This document shows, one piece after another, positions 25,125 to 33,986 of a stretch of 64,000 nucleotides of DNA. Position numbers and translations under genes: made by a program. Source of the stretch: Candidatus Blautia faecigallinarum (GTDB lineage: Bacteria; Bacillota; Clostridia; Lachnospirales; Lachnospiraceae); the NCBI GenBank assembly GCA_019116385.1, contig DXBU01000016.1:1-64000 (forward strand). The letters run 5' to 3'. Numbering within the stretch: the first letter of the stretch is position 1; the number at the start of each line of letters is the position of its first letter. The notes under the pieces were generated by a model that ran no database searches, was not told the DNA's origin, and saw only the letters and a list, made by a program, of their open reading frames with translations.

Positions 25125-27008
25125 ATGGGAGAAAAAATGCACTTTACAGAGCTGGATCAGTACCTGTTTGGCCAGGGTACACATTATGATATTTATAAAA
25201 AGCTGGGGGCGCATCCTGTCACCTATCGCAGGAAAAAGGGAACCTATTTCGCTGTATGGGCGCCCAACGCACAGTCGGTCTCGGTAGTAGGAGAGTTTAA
25301 TAACTGGGATACCGAAGCGAATCCTATGGAAAAGGTAGGCCCTATCGGCGTGTATGAAGTTTTCGTGCCGGGAGCAAAGATCGGCGACCTGTATAAATAT
25401 TACATTGTAGGCATGCACGGGGAGCAGCTATATAAGGCGGATCCCTACGGAAACTGGGCGGAAATGCGCCCGGGTACGGCTTCCAGGATCACGGACATCA
25501 CGGATTATAAATGGAAGGACGAGGCCTGGATGAAGAGCAGGCCGGATTTCCATGAAGAAACCGATGCAATGGCCATCTACGAAGTGCATCTTGGCTCCTG
25601 GAAAAAGCATCCCCGGACAGAGGAGGATGAAGACGGCTTTTATAATTATCGGGAATTTGCCCATGAGATCGCGAAATATGTAAAGGAGATGGGCTATACC
25701 CATGTGGAACTGATGGGAATGGCGGAGCACCCCTTTGACGGTTCCTGGGGATACCAGGTGACCGGATATTATGCGCCCACCTCCAGGTATGGAACACCTC
25801 AGGACTTTAAATATATGGTGGATTATCTCCACAGGCAGAAGATCGGCGTGATCCTGGACTGGGTACCGGCACACTTCCCCAAGGACGCCCATGGACTGGC
25901 AAACTTCGACGGAACGGCTGTATATGAGCATGCGGATCCCAGGCAGGGCGAGCATCCGGACTGGGGTACCAAGATCTACAATTACGGCAGGCCGGAGGTT
26001 AAGAACTTCCTTATCGCCAATGCCCTTTTCTGGGTGGAAGAGTGCCACGTGGACGGCCTGAGAGTGGATGCGGTGGCGTCCATGCTCTATCTGGATTACG
26101 GAAAGCGCGACGGAGAATGGGTGGCCAATAAGTATGGGGATAATAAAAATCTGGAAGCCATTGAGTTCTTTAAGCATTTGAACACGGTGGTACTGGGCCG
26201 CAACCACGGCACGGTAATGATCGCCGAGGAATCTACGGCGTGGCCTCTTGTCACAGGAAAGGCGGAGGACGGCGGCCTTGGCTTTTCTCTGAAGTGGAAT
26301 ATGGGCTGGATGAACGACTTTTTGGAATATATGAAGCTGGATCCCTATTTCCGCAAATACAACCACAATAAGATGACCTTCTCCATGGCTTACGCCTACA
26401 GTGAAAAATATGTGCTGGTGCTTTCCCACGACGAGGTGGTCCATCTGAAATGCTCCATGATCAACAAGATGCCGGGAGAACTGGACGACAAGTTCAGAAA
26501 TCTGAAGGTGGGCTATACCTTTATGTTCTGCCACCCCGGCAAGAAGCTTCTGTTTATGGGACAGGAGTTCGGGCAGCTTCGGGAGTGGAGCGAAGAAAGG
26601 GAACTGGACTGGTACCTCCTGGGAGAGGAAAACCACAGAAAACTCCAGGATTATGTAAAAGGTCTGATCGCTTTATACCGGAAATACCCGGCCCTTTACG
26701 CGGTAGACAATACTCCGGAGGGATTCGAATGGATCAATGCCAATGACGGGGACCGGAGTATTTTCAGCTTTGTGCGCAAATCGCCTACCAAGAGGAACAA
26801 TCTTCTGGTGGTCTGCAACTTTACTCCTGTAGACCGTCCGGATTACCGTGTAGGAGTACCGAAAAAGAAACAGTATAAGCTGATCATGGATCAGAACGGA
26901 ATGACTAAGCCGGAAATCTATAAGGCGGAAAAGCAGGAATGCGACAACCGCCCATTCTCCTTCGGATATCCTCTTCCGGGCTATGGTGTTGCAGTTTTCC
27001 TATATTAA
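25125..27008 (+). CDS. glgB: 1,4-alpha-glucan branching enzyme
   Basis: This 627-aa enzyme moves glucan segments to form alpha-1,6 branches in glycogen. A CBM48-type domain (about 20-120, FAVWAPNAQSVSVVGEFNNW) precedes the GH13 barrel. Key motifs are ILDWVPAHFP, DGLRVDAVASM (nucleophile Asp315), MIAEEST (acid/base Glu near 368) and the SHDEVVH transition-state Asp. The C-terminal beta domain is complete. The usual glgC/glgD/glgA genes are not adjacent. AGGGAGGAA precedes the ATG. Confidence 0.96.
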   Translation: MGEKMHFTELDQYLFGQGTHYDIYKKLGAHPVTYRRKKGTYFAVWAPNAQSVSVVGEFNNWDTEANPMEKVGPIGVYEVFVPGAKIGDLYKYYIVGMHGEQLYKADPYGNWAEMRPGTASRITDITDYKWKDEAWMKSRPDFHEETDAMAIYEVHLGSWKKHPRTEEDEDGFYNYREFAHEIAKYVKEMGYTHVELMGMAEHPFDGSWGYQVTGYYAPTSRYGTPQDFKYMVDYLHRQKIGVILDWVPAHFPKDAHGLANFDGTAVYEHADPRQGEHPDWGTKIYNYGRPEVKNFLIANALFWVEECHVDGLRVDAVASMLYLDYGKRDGEWVANKYGDNKNLEAIEFFKHLNTVVLGRNHGTVMIAEESTAWPLVTGKAEDGGLGFSLKWNMGWMNDFLEYMKLDPYFRKYNHNKMTFSMAYAYSEKYVLVLSHDEVVHLKCSMINKMPGELDDKFRNLKVGYTFMFCHPGKKLLFMGQEFGQLREWSEERELDWYLLGEENHRKLQDYVKGLIALYRKYPALYAVDNTPEGFEWINANDGDRSIFSFVRKSPTKRNNLLVVCNFTPVDRPDYRVGVPKKKQYKLIMDQNGMTKPEIYKAEKQECDNRPFSFGYPLPGYGVAVFLY

Positions 27009-27090
27009 TATAGGGAAAGTACAGGATATAACTGGCAATTCGGCTGATTATTCATACAAAACAGGGATCATTTTTGTAAATATTCGAAGA

Positions 27091-27119
27091 TTGATATTCT
27101 GCAGGATATGGGTTATAAT
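27091..27119 (+). promoter_or_regulatory. Strong promoter of the 77-aa protein
   Basis: TTGATA (27091-27096), a 17-bp spacer and TATAAT (27114-27119), followed by a small AGCCG/CGGCT hairpin in the leader. Confidence 0.78.
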
Positions 27120-27188
27120 GAGCGCGAAAACAGGGAAATGCTTTTTTTAAAGCCGGAAATATACGGCTGAAGAAAGGAGATAAATAAA

Positions 27189-27422
27189 ATGAAAGTTTCT
27201 AACATTAAAGATATCGATAAGTTTTTTGACGTGATCGATCACTGCAAAGGAAAGGTAGAACTGGTTACAGGCGAAGGCGACAGACTGAACCTGAAATCAA
27301 AATTATCTCAGTATGTATCTCTGGCAAACATCTTCTCCAACGGCGAGATTCCGGAGCTGGAGATCGTGGCATACGAGAAAGAAGACATTGACAGCCTTAT
27401 GCACTTTATGATCAACGGCTGA
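27189..27422 (+). CDS. Conserved small acidic protein
   Basis: The 77-aa protein has no signal or membrane segment. It reads as one compact alpha/beta unit: IKDIDKFFDVIDHCKGKVELVTGEGDR appears across residues 6-32, then a SLANIFSNG helix. I recall related small proteins in Lachnospiraceae, sometimes labelled polyA polymerase without basis; the size rules that out. GAAAGGAG precedes the ATG, and its own near-consensus promoter suggests high expression. Confidence 0.7.
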   Translation: MKVSNIKDIDKFFDVIDHCKGKVELVTGEGDRLNLKSKLSQYVSLANIFSNGEIPELEIVAYEKEDIDSLMHFMING

Positions 27423-27436
27423 TCAACTGCCAAATA

Positions 27437-27690
27437 CCGGGGATATGATGAAATGTAAGGATACAGGAGTCATATCCCCGGCGTTGTCTGCTTTCGGCAG
27501 ACTGCCGGACCGCTCCCCGCCGGGGAAAGGGACGGCGCGGAAAACAGAATAAGCTGCAGGAAAAACCAGGGGGTGTGAGACTTCCTGGTCAAATTTGCGT
27601 TCCTGCATATTTTATATCCTGCCGCAGGAAACGGCCAGGGTTTTCTATCCGGGCCGAGCAGGCGCCGGGGGATCTATAATTATGGAAAGG
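27437..27690 (+). other. GC-rich structured intergenic segment before cobW
   Basis: CCGGGGATATGA (27437-27448) and its exact complement TCATATCCCCGG (27470-27481) form a 12-bp stem with a 21-nt loop. GTCTGC-TTTCG-GCAGAC (27486-27502) follows. CCCCGCCGGGG, an ATCCTGCCGCAGGA element and a CGGCC...GGCCG pair occur further on. No T-tract follows the first stem. The segment may end the upstream transcript and also be a leader for the metal-related GTPase gene. I could not match it to a known riboswitch. Confidence 0.4.
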
Positions 27691-27701
27691 GGTATATTTT
27701 C

Positions 27702-28877
27702 ATGACAAAAATCGATATTATCTCAGGTTTTTTAGGAGCCGGAAAAACAACACTGATCAAGGAGCTCCTGGAGGATGCGTTAAAGGAGGAGCAGGTGGTC
27801 CTGATCGAGAACGAGTTCGGCGAGATCGGCATTGACGGCGGCTTCCTGAAGGAAGCGGGGATCGAGATCCGGGAGATGAACTCCGGATGTATCTGCTGTT
27901 CCCTGGTGGGGGACTTCGGCGCTTCGTTAAAGGAAGTGATCAAAACCTATCATCCGGACAGGATCCTCATCGAGCCTTCCGGTGTGGGCAAGCTATCCGA
28001 CGTGATCAAGGCGGTCCAGGACGTGCAGGAAGAGACCGGACTGGTGCTGAACAGCTATACCACAGTGGTGGACGCAAAGAAATGCAAAATGTATATGAGG
28101 AATTTCGGAGAGTTCTTTAATAATCAGGTGGAGTATGCGGGCGCTATCATTTTAAGCCGTACCGATATCGTGGATGAGGCAAAGGCGGTGCAGGCCATGG
28201 AACTTCTGCGGGAGATCAATCCCAGAGCCGCCATCATCACTACGCCCATCAAGGTGCTGGGAGGAAAGAAGCTCCTGGAGGTGATGGAGCATCCGGTGTC
28301 CTTGGAGGAAGAGCTGCTGAAAGAAGAAGTATGCCCGGAATGCGGACATATCCATGAGCACCATCACGAGCATCATCATGGGCATGAGGAAGAATGCCAT
28401 GAGCATCATCACGAGCATGAGGAAGAATGCCATGAACACCATCACGGCCATGAGGAAGAATGCCACGAGCACCATCACAGCCATGACGGGGAATGCCATG
28501 AACATCATCACAGCCATGACGGGGAATGCCATGAACATCACCATGACCACGGGGACGCCTGCGGATGCGGACACCATCATGAACATGGCCATCATCATGC
28601 GGACGAAGTGTTTACCAGTTGGGGAAGAGAGACGGTGAAAAAGTTTGACCGGGACGGCCTGAAGGCTATGCTGGACAAGCTGGCACAGTCCGAGGAATAC
28701 GGGACCATCCTGCGGGCCAAGGGGATGCTTCCCGCCGAGGACGGAACCTGGATCTATTTTGACATGGTTCCCCAGGAAACGGAGATCCGTGAGGGTTCGC
28801 CGGAATATACAGGGCGTCTTTGTGTGATCGGCTCCAAGCTGAAAGAGGATAAGCTGGCCGGGCTGTTCGGACTGTAA
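27702..28877 (+). CDS. CobW-family GTP-binding metallochaperone with long histidine repeat
   Basis: This 391-aa GTPase has Walker A GFLGAGKTT (9-17), the metal-binding CxCC motif as GCICCS (Cys63, 65, 66) and an SRTDIVDE guanine-specificity-like motif. A CobW C-terminal domain (about 303-391) includes RAKGML. Between the two domains, residues 211-299 contain 41 histidines plus several cysteines, arranged as five ECHEHHHxHxx 11-residue repeats. COG0523 proteins deliver or store Zn, Co or Ni; the histidine content indicates high metal-binding capacity, but the metal cannot be read from sequence. The next gene encodes a second, divergent CobW protein. Confidence 0.9.
   Translation: MTKIDIISGFLGAGKTTLIKELLEDALKEEQVVLIENEFGEIGIDGGFLKEAGIEIREMNSGCICCSLVGDFGASLKEVIKTYHPDRILIEPSGVGKLSDVIKAVQDVQEETGLVLNSYTTVVDAKKCKMYMRNFGEFFNNQVEYAGAIILSRTDIVDEAKAVQAMELLREINPRAAIITTPIKVLGGKKLLEVMEHPVSLEEELLKEEVCPECGHIHEHHHEHHHGHEEECHEHHHEHEEECHEHHHGHEEECHEHHHSHDGECHEHHHSHDGECHEHHHDHGDACGCGHHHEHGHHHADEVFTSWGRETVKKFDRDGLKAMLDKLAQSEEYGTILRAKGMLPAEDGTWIYFDMVPQETEIREGSPEYTGRLCVIGSKLKEDKLAGLFGL
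28392..28556 (+). repeat. 33-bp tandem repeats encoding the histidine-rich array
   Basis: Five consecutive 33-bp units encode ECHEHHHEHEE, ECHEHHHGHEE, ECHEHHHSHDG, ECHEHHHSHDG and ECHEHHHDHGD. The nucleotide similarity is high, pointing to recent unit duplication and probable length variation. Confidence 0.9.
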
Positions 28878-28893
28878 GAAGGAGAGAAAAGAT

Positions 28894-29844
28894 ATGGATG
28901 AGATCAGAGTTCCTATTTATTTTATCACCGGATTTCTGGAGAGCGGGAAGACTTCCTTTTTGAATTTTACCCTGGCTCAGGATTATTTTTATATTGATGG
29001 AAAAACCCTTCTGATCCTCTGTGAGGAAGGGGAAGAGGAATACGACGCCGGCGTGCTGGAGCAGAGCAATACTGCCGTAGAGATCATAGAAAAGGAGGAG
29101 GACCTGACTCCCCAGCGCCTGGCTGCCATGGACATCATCCATCAGCCTGAGCGAGTGATCGTCGAATATAACGGCATGTGGCTTGCCAGCAAATTTGAAA
29201 AAATGGAAAAGCCGGCCGGCTGGGGCATCGAGCAGCACATTACCTGTGTGGACGCCAGCACCTTCCAGGTGTATATGGCAAACATGAAATCGATCTTTAT
29301 GGACATGGTCCGGGAAGCGGACATGGTGGTATTTAACCGCTGTAAAAAGGAGGATCCCCTTCCCACATACCGAAGAGGCATCAAGGTGGCGAACCAGAGG
29401 GCGGAGATCATCTTTGAGGACGAGGAAGGCGAACTGGACGATATCTTTAAGGATGAAATGCCTTTTGATGTGAACGCTCCGGTGATCGATATCCTGCCGG
29501 AGGATTACGGGATCTGGTTTGTGGATGCTATGGACCATCCGGAGACTTATGTGGGGAAAACCGTGCACTTTAAAGGAAGGGCATTAAAGCCCAGAGGCAT
29601 GGGAAGCAGATTTTTTGTGCCCGGGCGCACGGCGATGACCTGCTGTGCGGATGATACGACCTTCCTGGGGTATGTGTGTAAAAGTGAGAATGCCCCACGG
29701 CTGAGAGAAGGACAGTGGGTGGACGTCACTGCCAGAGTGGCTTTTGAGAACCGCATGGAATATCAGGGAGACGGTATCGTGCTGTATGCGGAGCGGGTGG
29801 AGCCCTGTGAGAAGCTGGAAGAGGAGATGGTCTACTTTAATTAA
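28894..29844 (+). CDS. CobW-like GTPase joined to a DUF1980/YcgQ-like C-terminal domain
   Basis: The 316-aa protein has an N-terminal P-loop domain with GFLESGKTS (13-21) and an FNRCKKED guanine-binding-like motif. It lacks the CxCC metal motif that marks COG0523 proteins. Residues about 205-316 (YVGKTVHFKGRA, then FFVPGRTAMTCCADD, then LREGQWVDVTARV) resemble the C-terminal domain of DUF1980/TIGR03943 proteins, which usually accompany a DUF318-type permease, not seen here. The MTCCADD cysteines may bind metal. It starts 16 nt after the histidine-rich CobW gene. The fusion call is by motif memory. Confidence 0.7.
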   Translation: MDEIRVPIYFITGFLESGKTSFLNFTLAQDYFYIDGKTLLILCEEGEEEYDAGVLEQSNTAVEIIEKEEDLTPQRLAAMDIIHQPERVIVEYNGMWLASKFEKMEKPAGWGIEQHITCVDASTFQVYMANMKSIFMDMVREADMVVFNRCKKEDPLPTYRRGIKVANQRAEIIFEDEEGELDDIFKDEMPFDVNAPVIDILPEDYGIWFVDAMDHPETYVGKTVHFKGRALKPRGMGSRFFVPGRTAMTCCADDTTFLGYVCKSENAPRLREGQWVDVTARVAFENRMEYQGDGIVLYAERVEPCEKLEEEMVYFN

Positions 29845-29904
29845 AGTGCGGGAGTATCTTTGAAATATCGGAGGGCCGTGTAGGGCGGCGGAATGGAGTG
29901 TTTT

Positions 29905-30483
29905 ATGTTTTTGATCGCGGGTTTGGGTAATCCTGGGAAGAAGTATGAGGGAACCCGGCATAATATGGGTTTTGATGTGATAGATTATTTAATAGAAAAG
30001 TATAGTGTTCCTCAGAGCGGCGTGAAGTTTAATGCCATGTATGGAAAAGATGTGATCGGCGGGGATAAGGTGATCCTGATGAAGCCGCTGTCTTTTATGA
30101 ACCTGAGCGGCGGGCCGGTGAGGGATATGGTGAATTTTTTTAAGATCGACCCGGAGAGGGAGCTGATCGTGGTGTATGACGACATTGATCTGGAGCCGGG
30201 GCAGATCCGGATCCGGGAGAAGGGAAGCGCCGGCGGCCACAATGGGATCAAGGATATCATCCGGCAGCTTGGAACAGATAAATTTATGAGAGTCAAGGTG
30301 GGCGTCGGGGCCAAGCCGGATAAAAACTGGGATCTGGCGGATCATGTGCTGGGCCGCTTTGCCGACAGTGACAGGAAGCTTGTAGACGAGGCCATAAAGA
30401 GAGCCGGAGACGCGGTGGAGATGATGATCGCGGACGGAGTCCAGGCGGCCATGAATCAATATAACAGAAAACAGGTGCCGTAA
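29905..30483 (+). CDS. pth: Peptidyl-tRNA hydrolase
   Basis: This 192-aa enzyme frees tRNA from prematurely released peptidyl-tRNAs. It has LIAGLGNPGKKYEGTRHNMGF with the catalytic His and Asn, MKPLSFMNLSG, and YDDIDLEPGQIRIREKGSAGGHNG across about 90-113. The ATG at 29905 was preferred over 29893 because GGAG (29895-29898) lies 6 nt upstream and the typical protein begins MFLIAGLGNPG. Two nt separate its stop from mfd, a common gene pair in Firmicutes. Confidence 0.95.
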   Translation: MFLIAGLGNPGKKYEGTRHNMGFDVIDYLIEKYSVPQSGVKFNAMYGKDVIGGDKVILMKPLSFMNLSGGPVRDMVNFFKIDPERELIVVYDDIDLEPGQIRIREKGSAGGHNGIKDIIRQLGTDKFMRVKVGVGAKPDKNWDLADHVLGRFADSDRKLVDEAIKRAGDAVEMMIADGVQAAMNQYNRKQVP

Positions 30484-30485
30484 AT

Positions 30486-33400
30486 ATGAAAGCATTTTTG
30501 CAGCCTCTGCAGGGTCTTGCAGAGATGGAGGAAATCCAGAAGGATTTAAAAAAGAATAAAGGTATCCTGCAGATCAGCGGATGTATAGAGTCCCAGAAAG
30601 CCCATCTGATGTATGGACTTTCCGGGCTTTTTTCCCATAAGCTGATATTGGCGGAGGACGAGCGCAGGGCAAAGGAGATTTACGAGGATTACCGGTTCTA
30701 TGATAAGAACATCCTTTTTTATCCGGCGAAGGATCTTTTGTTTTTTCAGGCGGACGTCCATGGAAACCTGCTGATCCGGCAGCGGATGCGGGCGGTAAAG
30801 GCGCTTCTGGAGGAAAAGGAGCTGACGGTGGTCACCAGTGTGGACGGCTGTATGGATTTTCTTTCTCCTTTGGAGCGGATACAGGAATCTCTTCTTACAT
30901 TCCGGAATGACAGTGAACTGGATCTGGATAAGCTGAAGGCGTCTCTGGTGAAAATGGGCTATGAACGTGTGGGCCAGGTGGAAATGCCGGGGCAGTTTTC
31001 CATCCGGGGCGGGATCGTGGACCTCTATCCTCTCACAGAGGAAAATCCCTGGAGGATCGAACTGTGGGGAGACGAGATCGACTCCATCCGAAGCTTTGAC
31101 GCCCAGAGCCAGCGGTCCCTGGAAAATCTCCAGGAGATCACCATTTATCCTGCCGCAGAAGAGAGCGGAGGAAAGGACCGGGTTTCTTTTCTAGATTATT
31201 TCCCTGAGGACCGGACAATTATTTTTCTGGATGAACCCAACCGTCTGGAGGAAAATGGAAAAGCGGTGGAGGAAGAGTTTTTCCAGAGCCGTAAGAACCG
31301 GGAGGAAAAGGGGATCCAGACCTTATCCGGGGACTGGATCTGCAGCTTTGAGGAACTGGAAAAGAAGCTGAATAAAAGGAACTGCGTGTCGGTCTCTTCC
31401 CTGGAGCCGCGCCAGGCAGGGTGGAAGTTTACCAGGCGGTTCAACCTTACGGTGCGGTCGGTAAGCTCCTATAACAACAGCTTTGAGCTTCTGGTGAAGG
31501 ATCTGCGGCAATATAAGCAGCAGGGCTATCAGATCGCTCTTCTGTGCGGATCCAGGACAAGGGCCGGGCGTCTGGCAAAGGATCTGCAGGAGGAAGGGCT
31601 CCTGGCCTTTTACGGGGAGGATCCGGACCGGGTCATCCAGGCCGGAGAGATCATGGTGGTCTACGGCCACGCCAGAAAAGGCTTCGAATATCCTCTCATA
31701 AAATTTGCGGTCATGACGGAGTCGGATATTTTCGGCCAGGAACAGAAGAAAAAGAAGAAGACAAAGCGCTACAACGGAAAGCGGATCCAGGATTTTGCGG
31801 AGCTTTCCATCGGAGATTTTGTGGTCCATGAACGCCACGGCCTGGGTATTTACCGGGGGATCGAGAAGGTAGAAGTGGACCGGGTGGTGAAGGATTATAT
31901 CAAGATCGAGTATGCAGGAAGAAGCAATCTTTATATCCTGGCTACCCAGTTGGACGCTCTGCAGAAATATGCGGGAGCGGAGACCGATACCCCTCCCAGG
32001 CTGAATAAGCTCGGCTCTCCGGACTGGAACAAGACGAAGAGCCGGGTAAGGGGAGCGGTAAGAAATATCGCAAAAGAACTGGTGGAGCTGTATGCTGCCC
32101 GCCAGGAAAAGGAAGGGTATGCCTGCGGGCCGGATACGGTATGGCAGAAGGAGTTCGAGGAAATGTTCCCCTATGAGGAGACGGAGGACCAGCTTTCCGC
32201 CATCGAAGACACCAAAAGAGATCTGGAAAGCACGAAGATCATGGACCGTCTGATCTGCGGGGACGTAGGCTACGGGAAGACGGAGGTGGCTCTGCGGGCG
32301 GCCTTCAAGGAGGTCCAGGAGAGCCGTCAGGTAGTCTATCTGGTGCCGACGACGATCCTTGCCCAGCAGCATTATAATACCTTTGTCCAGAGGATGAAGG
32401 AATTTCCGGTAAAGGTAGACCTGCTCTGCCGGTTCCGCACGCCGGCCCAGCAGAAAAAGACCCTGGAGGACCTGAAAAAGGGGCAGGTGGACATTGTCAT
32501 CGGAACCCACAGGGTCCTTTCCAAGGATGTGAAATTTAAAAACCTGGGGCTTCTGATCATTGATGAGGAGCAGCGCTTCGGCGTGACCCATAAAGAGAAG
32601 ATCAAGCAGCTAAAAAAGGATGTGGATGTGCTTACCCTTACCGCCACGCCCATCCCCAGGACCCTGCATATGAGCCTGATCGGAATCCGTGATATGAGCG
32701 TACTGGAGGAGCCGCCCATGGACAGAGTGCCGATCCAGACCTATGTTATGGAATATGATGAGGAAACGGTGCGGGAAGCCATCAACCGGGAGCTGCGGCG
32801 GGGCGGCCAGGTGTATTATGTTTATAACCGGGTGAACGACATCGCGGAGGTGGCCCTTCGGATCAGCAAACTGGTGCCGGAGGCGAGGGTGGATTTCGCC
32901 CACGGCCAGATGAGCGAGAGGGAGCTGGAGCGGGTGATGTACGGCTTTATCAACGGGGATATCGATGTTCTGGTCTCCACAACGATCATAGAGACCGGAC
33001 TGGATATTTCCAATGTGAATACCATGATCATCCATGATTCGGACCGGTACGGCCTGTCCCAGCTTTATCAGCTCCGGGGGAGGATCGGAAGGTCCAACCG
33101 CACGGCGTATGCCTTTTTGATGTACCGGAGGAATATGGTCCTTCGGGAAACTGCGGAAAAGCGTCTGGCAGCCATCCGGGAATACACGGATCTGGGAAGC
33201 GGCTTTAAGATCGCCATGCGGGATCTGGAGCTTAGGGGAGCGGGAAATCTTCTTGGCGCAGAACAGCATGGGCACATGAACGCGGTAGGCTACGACCTGT
33301 ACTGCAAGATGCTCAGCGAAGCGGTTTCCGAGGCAAAGGGCGAACAGGTGATGGACGATTTTGAGACCTCCATCGATCTGGATATGGACGCGTTTATCCC

Positions 33401-33806
33401 GGATTCTTATATCAGCAACGAGTATCAGAAGCTGGATATTTATAAACGGATCGCAGGGATCGAGTCCCAGCAGGATTACGACAATATGCTGGAGGAGCTG
33501 ATCGACCGTTTCGGGGAATTCCCCAAAGCGGTGGGAAATCTCCTTCTGATCGCCAGGCTGAAGGCCATGGCGCATCAGGCCTATGTTACAGAGATCAAAC
33601 AGATGGGAAAAACCCTGCGGATCACTTTGTATGAAAAAGCCAGGATCGATCCGTCGGGAATCCCGGGGCTTATGGAAAAATACCGGCGCGCCCTGCAGTT
33701 TAAGGCAGAGCAGGAGCCGAAGTTTATACTGGAGTTCAAGGGAAATCTTATGGAAACCTTGAGCGGCTTTATGGACAGCCTTCTGCAGTTGGCGGAGAAG
33801 CCGTGA
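30486..33806 (+). CDS. mfd: Transcription-repair coupling factor
   Basis: This 1106-aa ATPase removes RNA polymerase stalled at lesions and recruits UvrA. In order it has UvrB-like N-terminal domains, a RNA polymerase interaction domain near 445-500 (DFVVHERHGLGIYRGIE), Walker A GDVGYGKTE near 593, a DEEQRFG Walker B near 692, TATPIPRTLHM, ETGLDISNVNTMII and the C-terminal TRCF domain. Its length is usual for the family. It begins 2 nt after pth. No clear terminator follows. Confidence 0.96.
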   Translation: MKAFLQPLQGLAEMEEIQKDLKKNKGILQISGCIESQKAHLMYGLSGLFSHKLILAEDERRAKEIYEDYRFYDKNILFYPAKDLLFFQADVHGNLLIRQRMRAVKALLEEKELTVVTSVDGCMDFLSPLERIQESLLTFRNDSELDLDKLKASLVKMGYERVGQVEMPGQFSIRGGIVDLYPLTEENPWRIELWGDEIDSIRSFDAQSQRSLENLQEITIYPAAEESGGKDRVSFLDYFPEDRTIIFLDEPNRLEENGKAVEEEFFQSRKNREEKGIQTLSGDWICSFEELEKKLNKRNCVSVSSLEPRQAGWKFTRRFNLTVRSVSSYNNSFELLVKDLRQYKQQGYQIALLCGSRTRAGRLAKDLQEEGLLAFYGEDPDRVIQAGEIMVVYGHARKGFEYPLIKFAVMTESDIFGQEQKKKKKTKRYNGKRIQDFAELSIGDFVVHERHGLGIYRGIEKVEVDRVVKDYIKIEYAGRSNLYILATQLDALQKYAGAETDTPPRLNKLGSPDWNKTKSRVRGAVRNIAKELVELYAARQEKEGYACGPDTVWQKEFEEMFPYEETEDQLSAIEDTKRDLESTKIMDRLICGDVGYGKTEVALRAAFKEVQESRQVVYLVPTTILAQQHYNTFVQRMKEFPVKVDLLCRFRTPAQQKKTLEDLKKGQVDIVIGTHRVLSKDVKFKNLGLLIIDEEQRFGVTHKEKIKQLKKDVDVLTLTATPIPRTLHMSLIGIRDMSVLEEPPMDRVPIQTYVMEYDEETVREAINRELRRGGQVYYVYNRVNDIAEVALRISKLVPEARVDFAHGQMSERELERVMYGFINGDIDVLVSTTIIETGLDISNVNTMIIHDSDRYGLSQLYQLRGRIGRSNRTAYAFLMYRRNMVLRETAEKRLAAIREYTDLGSGFKIAMRDLELRGAGNLLGAEQHGHMNAVGYDLYCKMLSEAVSEAKGEQVMDDFETSIDLDMDAFIPDSYISNEYQKLDIYKRIAGIESQQDYDNMLEELIDRFGEFPKAVGNLLLIARLKAMAHQAYVTEIKQMGKTLRITLYEKARIDPSGIPGLMEKYRRALQFKAEQEPKFILEFKGNLMETLSGFMDSLLQLAEKP

Positions 33807-33853
33807 GATTTGTGGATGATGTGTGAAAAAATCATGGATTTTAGTGAATTTCC

Positions 33854-33882
33854 TTGCCCTTGGAACAAAAAAAGTTTATACT
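33854..33882 (+). promoter_or_regulatory. Promoter of the PrsA-like lipoprotein gene
   Basis: TTGCCC (33854-33859), a 17-bp spacer and TATACT (33877-33882). ACTCAT-AATA-ATGAGT and a GGGCA-N7-TGCCC stem follow around the start site and could fold in the leader. Confidence 0.65.
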
Positions 33883-33986
33883 CATAATAATGAGTTGGGC
33901 AAATGTACTGCCCCTATGAAATTCCGGGGAGAGGCAGAGCAGGAGAATGACTTTGGACAGCCTCCCCCCGCAGCATGGAGGAAGAA

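Noticed and set aside
27540..27700. Cobalamin or NiCo riboswitch before cobW
   Set aside because: I could not place the conserved boxes of either class; only generic stems are visible, so it is listed as an unassigned structured region.
28354..28600. Regular repeats that might suggest a CRISPR array
   Set aside because: The repeats are in frame within a CobW gene and encode ECHEHHH units; there are no spacers.
28354..28638. Plus-strand open frame rich in Met, Ile and Thr inside the histidine array
   Set aside because: It is the shifted frame of the His/Glu codon repeats and has no independent support.
33891..33914. TGAGTTGGGCAAATG with a GGGCA-N7-TGCCC stem, reminiscent of the IS1182 end
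   Set aside because: Only the first seven bases and the general hairpin shape agree; the stem is inverted in polarity, so relation to the element is not supported.
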